A DNA stretch of 64,000 nt. Source: Eutrigla gurnardus (taxonomy: Eukaryota; Chordata; Actinopteri; Perciformes; Triglidae). The position numbers and the translations under genes are program-made. The notes below the pieces were generated by a model. The model did not search any database and was not told the DNA's origin. It worked only from the letters and a program-made list of their open reading frames with translations. Location: positions 24,631,230-24,695,229 of the forward strand of contig OY741272.1 of assembly GCA_963514095.1 (NCBI GenBank). The letters are read 5' to 3'. This document shows, piece by piece, positions 14,001-64,000 of the stretch. Position 1 is the first letter of the stretch; every line of letters begins with the position of its first letter.

Positions 14001-17000
14001 CTGGTGTCTCCGACGCCGCTGTATGGGAAGACAGACAAAGGAAGAGGCCTTTTTTAAAATAGAGGTGTACTTAGTGTGAAGGAAGGCAGATGTACAAACA
14101 CATTGGGGGGGTAGACAGCTGGACAGAGAGACGGGACAGACAGATGGCAGCAATGTAGACGGTCTGGATAGAGACAGACAGATAGATGGACAGTATAGGA
14201 AGGTAGGCAAACTGGATGATAGCGTGAAGACAAACATTCCTACAATCAGAGCATCAGTCCATCCAGCATCTATCCATCCATCTATGTATGTCATAAATTC
14301 TGTGTTTTGCACCTGAAATAAACGCACTGTTATATATGTTGCTGTAAAACCGTCAAACAGCAAACAGACAGAAATAAGCAGCAGAGTTGTAGGGCAGACC
14401 TTGGCGAGTGCCACCGGAGGCCACGGACGAACCTGGCCTGAGAGCAAACTGTCCAGTGTGCGGTGGAGGGAGACGGGTGGAGAGCAGAGGTCAGGAAGTA
14501 CATGAGGAAGCCAGGGGAGGGGAGGGGGGGGTTAGCTTGTTGGTGACAGAGCTGTCAGATGGATTCATTTCCCCCTACTGGAAATGTCTCGGGTGTCTGG
14601 TCTGCATACCTGCCATGTAATGCCCCCCCCCATACCTGTTGTGTGTGCTGAGAGTGTATGCAGGTGCGTGGGTGAGGAGTCACATCGTGTGACTATTCAT
14701 TGATATGCTCCCTCTGTCTCTTCCTCCTCTCATTCCCACCTCCTCGGGGCCCCATGAGGAGGGGGATATATATTCACAGTCTCCTAGAAAACAACCCCCA
14801 CCTTCAAACACTTTTTTTTCTCCACCGCAGGCCACGTAACCGCTCTGCCATTCTTTAGGTTCATCTTTCAGAGTATTATTCAAGTCCCCACCAGCATGCT
14901 TCAGTATCCGTTTGGTTTGCTGCGAGGGGAAGTAAATATTCCTGCTGCGAGATGAAAGCCCCGGCGCTCCTCCGCTTCCAGATGTTTCTCCTGTGACACC
15001 CTCTTTTTCTCTCAAGGCGTTTATCGCTTCAGCTGTCCGACCGCAGCATTTTCATAGTATTGTTACCCCAAACAAACATCCCAACTGTAGGAGCTGTGGG
15101 CCTGCCCGGCCAAGTCTTTTGCTTGGGGTTAGCTTTGTTTGCTGTGAGATGCCGTCTTGACATACGAGCTTTAGTCCCTTTATCTCTCCCATCACTAATA
15201 TCCCCAAACAAAAGGGACAAAGGCAGGCCCAGATACAAGGCCAGGTGTCATTTTTCATTTGGAAAAAAGCCGAAAATAGTCGGTATGTATGTAGTTTTCT
15301 AGCCTTCAGTGTGTGGACTGGCCTCTAAATTAAAACAAGAGGGCTGTTGCCTGTTCAGTACACGGATCGTCTACGTGTCTTTTCTCTTTCTTTCACACAA
15401 ACACCCACACTGGTCCCTTTAGGGCAAGCAGACCGAGCAGCTGGGTATGCTCTAGAGATGAATGAGGAAAGTGGATGAGGTCTGGCCAAAGAGACTGAAA
15501 GAGATCAATGTATTTCTCACAGATTCGCTTTTCCCCTCTGATGTCGAGCCACACAGATGTAACCGCTTCCCGTCCTCAGCATTTTTACTCGTCCACGTTT
15601 TTTTTTTTTTTTTTATCATCCTCAGTGTTAAAGTGAAGTAACATCAATCATGTTGTCCTCTCCGTTCTGTTTGAGATATTCTGTCGAAAAATAAATTTTT
15701 GAGTATGGAGTTCTCTCTCTGCAGGCTCTGAACAAGTTTGGAGCTCGCTTCTTTGCAGACGACGGCAGCTGGCGTCGGCTTTGATTCACGGGAGTTACAA
15801 AGGGATTCCACTGGTGACCTAGAGTTACAGCCAAAGAAAAAACGATAGAAGCCAATTGTGTATGTAAAGCATTTCAAGAGGTATAAAGGTCTTGTCACAG
15901 CAGTATTTAGAAAGTACATTTGAAACTTTTTGATGTTAGATCCAACTTTGGTGACCTTTTGACATTCAAATTCACCAAAAGCAAGCCGTCTTGACCCAAA
16001 CAAAAGTGCAATGGTTCATTGAATATGCTATTTAAATAAACTATCTTTCCCCCCCCCCGTGCTGCTGTGAAGAATCCCAAGTGGGATTAAACGGCTCGTC
16101 TCAGAGAAGCTAGCAGTTAGCTTGACCACTAACTACAGTAGTGTTGCAACTTGCTGTGCAAGTGGCCTCTACGTCACAGAGCTTCTCCAACCTTTTATTT
16201 AAAAAAAGACGTGGATGTATTTTGCTGCGCTGCTTTCTGGGGTGAGCAGATCCTAATCCATTCAGTTGCCTTTGATCCACGGGCTCAATATGTTCCCCAA
16301 AATCTAGCCAATAAATCACAAAAAAACATAACTTCTGGCTAAAGTTAACATATGAGACACTTTGACAGCTTTTTGTTTTTTGGCTTGACTCTGGGTCCAC
16401 GTTGCAATCTATAGTGACTCCTGATTCTGGAAGGAACAACATTCAACCTTTTTAAATCCACCTTAAAAACGTACAGGTGAAGCATTCCTTTTAAGGGTGT
16501 CCATGCATCCAGATATCAACACACACATACTCAAACACATCAGACCACACAAATCTCGGGCCGGTTCATCTGACCGACCGAACGCCAGCCCGGTGTCCAG
16601 ATCAAACACGGTGTCTCGATGTTAAGCAGCAGCTGAACAAACAGCTCGGCCTCTAAAGCGTGCTTACTTCTCCCAGCATTCGGCTCCTCGCTCTGTTTTG
16701 TTTGGATCAAACCGACGGTCCTCGCAGGCCACCGTAATGTCAGCGGTGATTGATGTCTCCCCAGCTCGCTGCAGGCCTCTCGTCTGTGAGGGTGTTGCCT
16801 TAGCAACCGTGACTGTTATTGGCTCATAGGCCATTTGGCAGCGCTGAATGTAATTGGCTGGACATTATTACATTTCGCTTATTGAAATTGCACGTTTTTG
16901 AATATTACCTCGGCCGTATGGCAATAATAAAGATTTGAGTGTTTATCTTTTGCTCAGTCTATTTTTGTTGTTTCTTTTACAGCTGGAGTGTATTGTGTTT

Positions 17001-20000
17001 GAACAGGGCAGTTAGCCACCGTGGCTGAGCTGTTCCTGAATCAGACTATAAAATCCACAGAGCTCTTTGGGTCTGCCGGCCACAAAACTCCCCGGCCCAA
17101 GAGGAAGAACACTCAAATCACCGCCACTACTGCATTTCCTGTGCGTGAGCGTTGGTATTGTTGAGAGAAGCGACGTTACGTGTGTGTGTGTGTGTGTGTC
17201 CGTCCATGTCAAAGGAAATCATAACTTAAGTGAGCTAATAAGGGCTCATTGCCTTCCTGTCCTCAGCAGAAAGCACAACAAACAACATCTTGGAAGTCAC
17301 ATCACATGAGTAGCACCGCACTCCCATTGGATGATCAAATATCAATACCAAAGGACGTCGGGTCAGCCCTTTTCCACTCTGATTTAACAGACACTCCCTT
17401 GATCACAGTAGCCTACAGTCCGTCGGAGCTCTCGCTGCGGTTTTGGAAGCTGCTAACACGTCAGTCAGATGTTGTAATGGGGACCACATGGCCGGTCCTG
17501 TAGTCTTTTTTGAGATAAAATGCGTTAGTAAAAGCTGGCAGCGTGCTGTGTGTAGCTTGGCTCGGCTTCATGTGATCGGAGAGAATCTGTTCAGTACTCG
17601 TTGGCGAGTCTGCGCTACTTCAGACAGACCTGGCTATTCCTCAAGTCGTTACAGATGGCTTTATTTCAACCCAAAAATGGGGTTTGTCACCTTTTTCAGT
17701 GCTCAATGTGTTTTTATCACAGAGAGAGAGCATGTTGGTAAATGGAAGGAGACAGATATTAGTGATTTCATCTCTGATGTGATGCAATTTCAGATAAAAC
17801 CACAAAACCACATCGGTGACACATTCCTGCAGTCATGCCCAGATGTAAGGGGGGGAAGGGGGGTAGACTCCTCAGCACATGATGAATTTCTTACTGGTCC
17901 TACCAACGTATGAAGTCATCACACAAGTCCTCCATCACAAGGATGCCATGTGATTTCTATAGCTTTAGTCACCACATGGTGTGTTTCAGCAGTGAAGTGT
18001 GTGACTCTGCGTCGTCACTTAGCGGTCCTAACGAGTCGGCATGGCAAATGCAGAAACATCTCTCATCTGGGAGACTGTTGATGATGCTACAGGAAGCATC
18101 AACCATGTGACCAGCGGGCGTAGCCGAGCCAACGCTAGTGCTAGTGAGGTAATAGCTTACAGGACACCATTGGCTGAGTGATGATTTTCATTTTTTTCTT
18201 ATTAAAAGCGGTTATGTTTGTCATAAGAAAGACCAAAATCTAGACAGACCTGGGGGCACAGAATGCAATCATTTGTTGGCAAGTCTGTGCTTCTAGTAAA
18301 TGAAGTTACTTTTATCCCATTTTCCAGTTGCGTTGTCCTCCTGATGGTTCACTTTGGCCTCATCACTTTTTACAACTTCCACCGAGATGTCATGTAAAAT
18401 CATCCCTCTATCTCTTCCCGTCACAAGACACTTGTCGATGCTCATTGTTGCAGTCCCCTCAAGTGTCTCCCCATCTGGTCCAGGGTCTGGCATGCCAGTG
18501 TGTTGGTGATAAAACACTAGTGGAGCAGTGCCGGGGCCTTGAGTTCACCCCCCCATGTGCCTCTCGTTAACAGAGTGGAGAGAGAGCGGAGGCAGAGAGG
18601 TGGATGGATGTTCAGAGTGCTTACAGTAGTGCATTCTGCATCTGGGAATGCTAAAGAATGAGACTCATCAATATTCATCAGTGGGAGTGTCTTGAACACT
18701 GAGTGCGTGGGTTGTGCTGGTAGCCTCATTGGAACAGGTGTGTGCCACGTGCATAGGCACAAGTCCAACCTTATATCTCACACATTCCTTGCTTCAATGC
18801 TTCCTGTGTGTTTCTTCTCTTTAATTATCTTAATATTGTACAATCAAAGCTAAGATATTCTTCTGTTCATTAATGTTTTAATAACAAGAAGGCATTTTTC
18901 ATTGGCAGTAACACAGTATTGTTTGAAAAGCTAACAAAATGGGTGCAAAGACTAAAAGGTGGACCAGATCAAACAAGCCTCAGAATAAAATAAAAACCCT
19001 CTGTGGTACTGAGTCATGCTAAATGGAAAGTAGCAACATGCTAGGCCCATCTTTTACCCATCCAACTGCTTCGGATGCAGCTACTTTTTGTGTAGTTTTT
19101 TGGCAAAGAAGCGAGATGAACAACGGCCCCACTATAATTAAGTATGGCAGTAGAGCCTTGTTGGATTATCGGAACACTCCAGAACATGTCAGAGGAAGGC
19201 GTAGTGTAGATCCTCAGCTCCTTCTGGATCCCACTCCAGCTGTAATTGAATTCTTGTGCTCGGTTAAAAAGTGATCGGCCCTTTAGTAATTGCCGTTGAT
19301 GGTATTTATCCCGTCTTGTATCCCCCAGGCCCAAACCTGAAATCTGAAGCAGATGGTGGGAGTGGACAGTGCACCCCCCCTGCTTTGTCCCTCCCCAGGC
19401 CTCAGATGCTATTTCAGGTGCTGCTGATGAGCCACTCTGCAGCCTGGTGGGGGACTGTAATCAAATAAACTGTAGAAAAACAGAAAGAGTTTGTCCATTT
19501 TTGTCTGTATTTCAATTGAGCAAAAGTGCTTTTTTAGACAGATTGATTCCTAGAAAGGTTAATTTGGGAGCATCAGCATGTTGTTGGGTTCAAGAGAGAA
19601 GGGAAAACATATTTCCGTGGCCCTCCGACAGACAGCGAGTTGTTTTCACTGAAGCCCAGTTTCTCTCTCTCTCTCGAGGTCAACAATGTGGGTCAGTACC
19701 CATCCTGCTTACAAGGCAGTTTCTGTCACAATAGAACGGGCCTATCCGGCAAATCAGAATCCATTCTGAACTGCAACTTTGGACATATCTGCCACCGTGA
19801 ATGGGGTTATGGGAAGCATGCGACGTGGCCTCCAGAGGAGCAATTGGATAACATCCAGTTCAGACACAAAAGGGCTTTTGGTCCAACGTGATCGCCACAA
19901 AGAGCCAAACAGCGCTCTCTCATTGTCCATATCCACATCATGTGCATTCTGGGCCACGCTGACTGGATGTCCTTCAGTCAGCTGGAATTGTTGCTGACAA

Positions 20001-20190
20001 CATTTATAGGCCGCTGGTTTGATTCTGCAAGTTGCCTATTGTGACAACACGTACCTGAATGTGGTTATAAGAGTGTTTGCTTGTAATATCGGGAGCGTTA
20101 TTATATTCTTTCTTTATCCAACACGTTGCACAGGTGCTCTCGTCTCGCCACAGCTCCCCCGTTTTAAAGGGATCATAGAGGGCTTTGATG

Positions 20191-20195
<5 letters not shown>

Positions 20196-20225
<30 letters not shown>
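20196..20225. repeat. (CA)n microsatellite
   Basis: About 15 CA units in intron 1. Confidence 0.95.
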
Positions 20226-20228
<3 letters not shown>

Positions 20229-23031
20229 CTCACACCCAATTCCCTCGGCACAGAGGCCTCCACACATGTTCATCATACAGATGACCTCCGAACGAGAGGA
20301 ATGCACCACGTATGAGCAGACCTACGACAGTAAAACGGATCTAAACTAAATTGCTAGACTTAAGAATGGTCCCTGTGTGCCGGTCTGGTCATGTTAGTTC
20401 TGACTCTTCATAAGAAACCGGTCAGACAGCTGACGTTGCCTGCAGCAGGGGATTCATATGAAGTGTCAGTATGATCAAACAGAGCCGCTCGGCTATCTTT
20501 AAACACTAAAGTGACTTACTAATTAAATCCAAATATTTGCCTTTTGGATTAGATAACTTTTATTACGTTATTGTCAGACTGCAATCTAAGGTCATGCACC
20601 CACTAAGGCCAATCCCAGAACCCACCAGCCTGACGACGAATGAGCCTCTGGGGGCGAGGGGCTTTATTTCTGGGGTAGCCAGCAGATATTCACGCCAAGA
20701 CTTGCAAGGTTTTGCATTTGAGAGACACGTACAACCAGATTATTTCACAAGTAACCGGTTTACAATCTGATGTTTAACCAATAAAAAGCTGAATCATTGT
20801 CAATATTGTTTACATGATTTTTTTTATTATTTTTCTTTAGAATGTTTTAAATCAAGTTGGGATTTTTTTTTTTTTATTTCACTTCAGCACTTTGACAATT
20901 TTGTTCCGGTCCATTACGTAGCATTTTGTAACTTCCTAATGCATTCTAGTTTGAGGAAGTGCCAAACCTGTAATTTTCTCTGACAGGTTTTTAACATTAA
21001 TCCCTCCATACTTTCGGCTCGCCACCACATCTTCAATGGCCAGCGTTTGACTCGGGAAAATGAATGATTTAATGAGTTTCCGTGGGCAGTCATGAATGTA
21101 ATTGTGTTAAATGATCCAGTGCGCTCCTTTTGTGTCGGTGCCAAGGTAGCTCTGTTTTAATCCCCACATCCTCTGGAGATGGAAGCAGTTGCAAAGTTTA
21201 CCCATTCATCAAGAAGGGCTGGTGGAGTTTAACACCAACCTCTGACTGTTCAGTGGCGTTCCCCCAGGTTCGTCAACGGTGTTCTTGACGTTCTGAGTTC
21301 TTGGTTCCTATCATCCACCTTAATGACGTCCGTTGTTCACTGTGTTTGAGTTTAAATGCTGTGATAAGCATTTTTATTCAAATGTAGTGGTGCTGAAAGG
21401 CCTCCCTAGTGTCCCGCCTGACTCTAAGTGGTTTATTTTCCTTGCGAGCGCCAGAAAGGAAGGCGCTGCTTCTTGGAAATGTGAAAAAGAATGGATGGTT
21501 TCTAATAGGCCCGACGTAAAGCCACTACTTCATCAAGATTGTGAAAAAAGGCTTGATTCTGATGAATGGTGCGGAACCTTTTGGTGCTTTGATTACTGCA
21601 TTGAGGACACATGCCAATGCACGCTTACACAAATGCAGCTCTCAGCCGTCGCTGCCTGGAAGCTTTCTAATTGACTCAGCAGTTAATTGACCATTAAGTA
21701 GCTTGACGTATTGAACTATTGACGGTATCCCATAAAGGCTCTCGGGGATCTTTTGGCTTTTTTTACAAAGGCATTTGTAGCTGTCTAATTGTCTCGTCAA
21801 ATACTTGTCTTTATGTCAATCCACTTTCATATTAATGAGAGCATTCATTAAGCATCAGGTTTGGCTAAGCCTGTGTAGTTCAAGTGATGTTGGCTACAAA
21901 ACCTGAGGTTCTCATGGAAAGAAACACATTTTCCTCTATCTTAACAGCTCGTTAGGCGGCCAGCTCGTGGTATTTCCATAAACAGAAAGGTAGACGTTTG
22001 CAAGAGCAATGGCACGTGAAAAAAAAAAAAAAGATTTGTTGCAATTACAGAGACTGCTACAGTCGGATCACATACAGTAAGTTGGAAAGCGTATGTTGGA
22101 AGCAGCATGTGTCTGCAGAGACAGATCTTACAGTCGTTAATGGAGGAAAAGTAGCCTTAGTTACCACAAAACAGGCACATTATTTGATGTGGCCGGTTCA
22201 ACCTCCCTGCCAGGGACTGACGGACTCACACAAATCAAAACTGGTGCATTGAAACTTTCAGGAAGCTGCTTATTGTGGCAGATCTGTTATTCAGGAGCTG
22301 GGAGACATACAAGGACAGAGTTATACCTCCATTGAATACAGTGTTATGATTATTTCCCTAAAGCCCTCCCACTCAGTGTGTTAAAGCACTGTGAAAGCAC
22401 TGGAAACACTGCAAGGTGTCTGTGCGCTCAATGCACAAAAAAGTAAATTCACATTGACTGTAAATGGGCACAATATAGTAGAAATATGATGCACATTAAA
22501 CCTCGTCCTGAAACATTTATTCCTCATCCTGAACAGCCTTGCAAGCTTTTACCATTTTATAATGCCACCTATTCCAGGACCGTCGTACAAATCATTTGTG
22601 AAGGCATGTTGCAGCCTACGCTCTTTTTTTCTTTTTTTGTGCCTCTCACATGAGGGATGTCTCTGTGCCCGTCTCCGCCGGTGTCCGCGTGGCTTTAAAT
22701 CACCTCGTTAATCCGCTTCCTCTGCTGAAGATGTCCGGCCCAGGATGCCTTCCATTAGGAGAAATCCATTATCCACGGCCCTGGCCGTAGAGGACACACA
22801 GGAAGCAATTTGTGTGTGTGTGTGTATTTGTGTGTATGTGTGTGTGTCTTTCGGGTCCCAGTTGTCGTGTTGAGGATGTAAATTTAAATGAGGGGCGCTC
22901 TGACGGGCTCGATTCCTCCAGAAAAGGACCTCTGAGGGTAATTTACCTGCACATACAGCTTGTTTAAGTGAGACCTGCTGTCGCCTCTCTGCTTTTATAA
23001 GTGGCTTGGGTTTTCAGTCGCAGGCACTGAT

Positions 23032-23059
23032 TTGTGTGTGTGTGTGTGTGTGTGTGTGC
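23032..23059. repeat. (GT)n microsatellite
   Basis: About 14 GT units in intron 1, 350 bp before exon 2. Confidence 0.95.
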
Positions 23060-23408
23060 AGCCTGCTCTGCGCTGTAACTCTGGGTCTGTTGGGAATCAG
23101 GTTCCATTCATCCTGGAGATATTTCGTATAACTAAACACCTGAGACCAATTATGCCAAACTAGCATGGGGGCATGGGGGCGGTATGAAAATGTCATAGTT
23201 GTAGCGTAGTAGGGAGTATCCTGACCAATACGATTGTGATTCACAATATTATGCTGATAATCATCAAAATATGATGACAACATCCTCATGACAACATCCA
23301 CATTTAATAATCTGTAGCTATTGATGCTAGTTGGCCAAACTAAAACATGATATTCTCCTGGTTCTTGCTCCATCCTCATGTGTTTGTTGTCTTCCTTGGT
23401 CTCCCCAG

Positions 23409-61082
<37,674 letters not shown>

Positions 61083-63352
61083 GTTGGTTTTTGGACCTTA
61101 AATCAGGAATCTAGCATTTGAAAATCCTCCAAAATTATTTATGTGTTAAGCTTGAGCAGTAAAAACACCGCTGCCGACTAGATAAAGGAAACGTAATGAC
61201 CTGAAAATCCAAAGGAAAAGAAGCAACAATACATGACAGCAAACAGCAAAGTGCATCCATTTTAATGAGTGTTTATTATAAATGATGGGTGTTTAGGAAT
61301 TCCTACTGCACTCACGTAGACAACCACATTTCCTTCAAGGTTATCATGCATCCCTCTGTGCTAATTAGTGCCTGTGCTCACAGTGATGACCCATAGGTGA
61401 CCAGTATGTGACCACAGCCCGTCCTGGACTTCACATTGGCTTTGTCTAATGAGATAAAGCCAATCCAAAAATAACTGACAGTCCAGCAGCATGTCTGGAG
61501 GAACATCTAAGATGATTTTAAAAGCTTCCGATGTGAATACCAACACACAAACTCCAAAACAAACTTCAAATATTAATTATATGGAGATTGGGACTTGGAA
61601 AATAATCCTCTTTTACAATGAGAGCGGTTTAACAGCATATCTAATTTGCCTGTTATACAAGCCAGACTGAAGGAAGCAGGAGAGACCCGTACGCAGGATG
61701 CAGGCATGCTGCTTCCTCCTGACCAATCAACTCGTCCCGTTCTTATTTGATCACGTTAAAGCACGAGTCTTCCTCTGCTCACGCTGGAGCGTCCTACACA
61801 CACATGCACGGGGAGCGATGGCAGGCGGAGAGGAAGACTCACCAGTCACACCTCAGACTTTTTGGCAGCGTCGGTCAGCTGGTGGCGAGCCAAGGATTTT
61901 CGTCTCCCGCTCCTCCTCCTCCTCTCCATCGCTGCGTTTGCGGCGGTGGAGTTAGCGACCTTGAAGCGGGCCGTTCCGGCTCCTGCCAGACACACGAACA
62001 AATACTATTTTATTCAGAGGCACGCTCGCTCCTCTTACTTTACACTGTTGAAATGTTGATGATTCATTCTCCAGGCAATGTTTACACCACCTGCAGGTAT
62101 TTGCATGCAGGAAGGGGAATATATCTAAATGAATCAACTTTTCCACATCGGCCTTAATGAAGCTCTTTGTGTTTGTCTTTCTCAGTCTGTGCCTTGTCAC
62201 CGTCGCTCCCAGGTGATGCTGCCCCCCCCCTCCCCCACTCTCCCATTCAGACAATACTCATACGTGTTGAATCATTTATATCCTGAGCTTTATTTAGATC
62301 TTATTCCTCTCCTGGAGTTCTCAGTCAACCAGACGGAACCTGTCGCAGAGTTTGGCATCACGACCTCCTCTCGGTAAACGAGGCGGTTAAAGTCCTCTTC
62401 AGATGCACATTTATGGGATCCATACCAAGAGGAACTCCTTGGAATGCCTTGTGATGTACATTATTATTAGACACATACAAACATGGGGTGAGCTGTCAGC
62501 TGCTTGAGTCGGGGCCTGTACGGAAAGTTGTTCTGAATGTAGAGTGCTCCCCCTGCTGGTTGTCAGCAGCTCCTGCAGTTGTTTACTAACCCAGATTTCT
62601 CACTGCAGTCAGAAAAATATATATATTTTTCTCTCACCAAGCATAACAGCCCACACTGCTCCACTCATGATATTTTATAATGTCTAAACTATCATCAGTG
62701 CTGTCAAGAAGATTATTTTCTTGCACATTAATTCATGTTTACATTAAGAGTGTTTTGCGATCCGTTTGGGTTGACATGAGACTTTCTAGTCGCTGTAGAC
62801 GAGTAGTTTCCTGTGAAGAAATGATGGGATCTGGGGGGGGGGGGCATGTTATAGCAGCACAGGGGCTCAGTGGCAAAGAGCTGCCATTCCATTCTCTGAG
62901 GCCCTCCACATCCGTCCTCATTATTGCTTTTACTTTAGCGCCGCGATGAAGCAGCCTGTAAATCTTAATGATAATGGCCGAGACGGCGTTCATTAGGCAG
63001 ACGTCAACTCTCAAAATGAAAGCCATTTGCCTCGGAGACGTGATTAACGGATGAATAATTCACTACTTGTTCATCAACACAAAGAACCCAATCATTGCCG
63101 AGTTAAAATTGTTAATCTGGCATGTATCAGCTTTCACATGTTATTGATTTCATGTCTCGAAAATGTTATACCAACTGAATAACGACACTCCTCACGAGTT
63201 TCTCTCTCTTTTTTTAAACTTTAAATGAGATCAGGTAGCTAATATTATTAAATGCCCTCCATTTAAACTGTAATGCCTTGCCGACATGCTTAACTATATT
63301 TCCCAGTTGTCCAGCTGTGAGACCGAACTTCTTTGATTAAACATTACGGCTA

Positions 63353-63430
63353 ATTCAATTTTATTTATAGTGTCATATCACGACATAAGTTATTTCAGGA
63401 TACTAAACACATTGAGCAGGACTAGAATAT
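63353..63430. repeat. Fragment of a ubiquitous teleost repeat
   Basis: attcaattttatttatagtg followed by cataagttatttcaggatac and cattgagcaggactagaa. This follows the order of a repeat found in very many teleost genomes (attcaattttatttatatag, then a gagcaggactagac end). Strongly diverged. Confidence 0.65.
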
Positions 63431-63507
63431 TCTCGTGATTTTTGAGTTAATACATAATACATCACCAAGCGTTACAGCGACAGTGGCGAGAAATAACTGC
63501 CTTTGGT

Positions 63508-63582
63508 GTTGATAGTAGTATAGTAGTAGTAGTATTAAAAGTAGTGGTAGTATTAACAGAAGTATTAGTATCAATAGTAGAA
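63508..63582. repeat. TAG/AGT-rich imperfect repeat
   Basis: Repeated tagtagtag and gtagtggtag-like units near the window end. Confidence 0.8.
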
Positions 63583-64000
63583 GTCCTTGGCCTCAGGATC
63601 CATCCCTACTATGTTGTCCTAGACTTGACTGTCTGTAACTACTGTAGTGCTGCTAGTGACACACATGCATGACTGTGGAGAAACACCATGCACGTATGAA
63701 GCATGTGTCATATATCAGGTGTGCATGGTGCTGATCCAGGTTCAGATAGAGGGCAGCTGTACTGCTGAGGCAGCTGGAGCTTCTCCCCGTGAGCCTGTTG
63801 TGGTGCTCTAATGAAGCGCAGGCCTCCCTCCTCTGGCTGCTAGCCAGCTCCTCTCCACCTGCCATCCAAAGAAGCCAGACATCAGGGTTCTTCTTACACC
63901 ACTGATGATCGTTTTGGGGGTTTTCCCACAGTGGCGGATGTTTGATGAGGATGCATGCCCGCCTATTGTGTGATAGAGAGGATTTTCAGGACTCAAATGA

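Larger units (their letters stand above)
1..23408 (+). other. srgap1: Intron 1 of srgap1 (3' part)
   Basis: No exon-like match to srGAP1 exon 1 (the FKKDKEIIAEYE stretch) or to another known protein was found on either strand. The open frames here are short, unconserved in appearance, or repeat-derived. The stretch holds microsatellites, poly-G and poly-A/T runs, two inverted repeats, one degenerate teleost repeat and a few GC-richer patches, listed separately. Large first introns are normal for this family. It ends with a pyrimidine-rich acceptor (ccccag) before exon 2. Confidence 0.85.
61083..64000 (+). other. srgap1: Intron 20 of srgap1 (5' part, to window end)
   Basis: 2.9 kb without a match to the remaining srGAP1 tail (QRKRGEPPPP and following). 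Contains a poly-G run near 62834-62844, a degenerate teleost repeat (63353-63430) and a TAG/AGT-rich repeat (63508-63582). The terminal exons are expected downstream. Confidence 0.85.

Noticed and set aside
13848..14447. 199-codon open frame on the minus strand
   Set aside because: Composition is dominated by tctgtc/ctctcc-type simple sequence (many Ser, Leu, Cys), with no recognisable domain and no splice-supported partner.
17600..18300. Two similar short motifs (ttggcgagtctgcgct and ttggcaagtctgtgct; cagacagacctgg and tagacagacctgg) as a duplicated unit
   Set aside because: The motifs occur in different order and spacing at the two places, so no consistent duplicated block could be drawn.
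23378..23408. In-frame ATG just upstream of exon 2 as an alternative start
   Set aside because: The sequence is a normal pyrimidine-rich splice acceptor region, and the frame matches exon 1-to-2 splicing in the family. No promoter-like signal was seen.

Overview
The window is a piece of a ray-finned (most likely percomorph) fish nuclear genome. Evidence: vertebrate-type split genes with GT-AG introns, very abundant long (CA/GT)n microsatellites, and degenerate copies of interspersed repeats that are ubiquitous in teleosts. It contains one recognisable gene, on the + strand: srgap1, encoding SLIT-ROBO Rho GTPase-activating protein 1. Whether this is the 'a' or 'b' teleost copy cannot be decided from the window alone. 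I found no RNA gene, CRISPR array, second protein gene or bacterial or viral element.

Layout: positions 1-23408 are the 3' part of a very large intron 1; the first coding exon (about 22 residues in vertebrate srGAP1) must lie upstream. Exons 2-20 are at 23409-23604, 29514-29676, 36312-36374, 39067-39246, 39828-39956, 41245-41466, 41944-42045, 46355-46552, 47075-47159, 48124-48151, 49399-49504 (12a) or 50102-50135 (12b), 51136-51196, 51851-51928, 52057-52191, 53884-53989, 54096-54320, 55626-55705, 59265-59445 and 60945-61082. The window ends in intron 20; the last exons (about 230 C-terminal residues in the mammalian protein) are downstream. All splice junctions keep one open frame of about 825 codons. 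Residue numbers below assume a 22-residue exon 1.

Protein architecture: extended F-BAR module (exons 2-10, membrane bending and dimerisation), short linker (exons 11-12), RhoGAP domain with its arginine finger (exons 13-17), acidic serine-rich linker (exon 18), SH3 domain (exon 19), and the start of the disordered C-terminal tail (exon 20). The family acts downstream of Robo receptors, turning off Rho-family GTPases at the membrane during neuronal guidance and migration.

Most interesting region, 47.0-51.2 kb: the linker between F-BAR and RhoGAP can be supplied by either of two exons, 12a (106 nt) or 12b (34 nt). Both enter in phase 2 and exit in phase 0, so exactly one must be used; using both or neither brings a stop codon within the next few exons. 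The neighbouring 28-nt exon 11 sits between a long (GU)n and a (CA)n repeat. The introns also hold three hAT-like MITEs with recognisable 8-bp target-site duplications, a decayed fourth copy, several degenerate teleost repeats, long perfect inverted repeats and many microsatellites.
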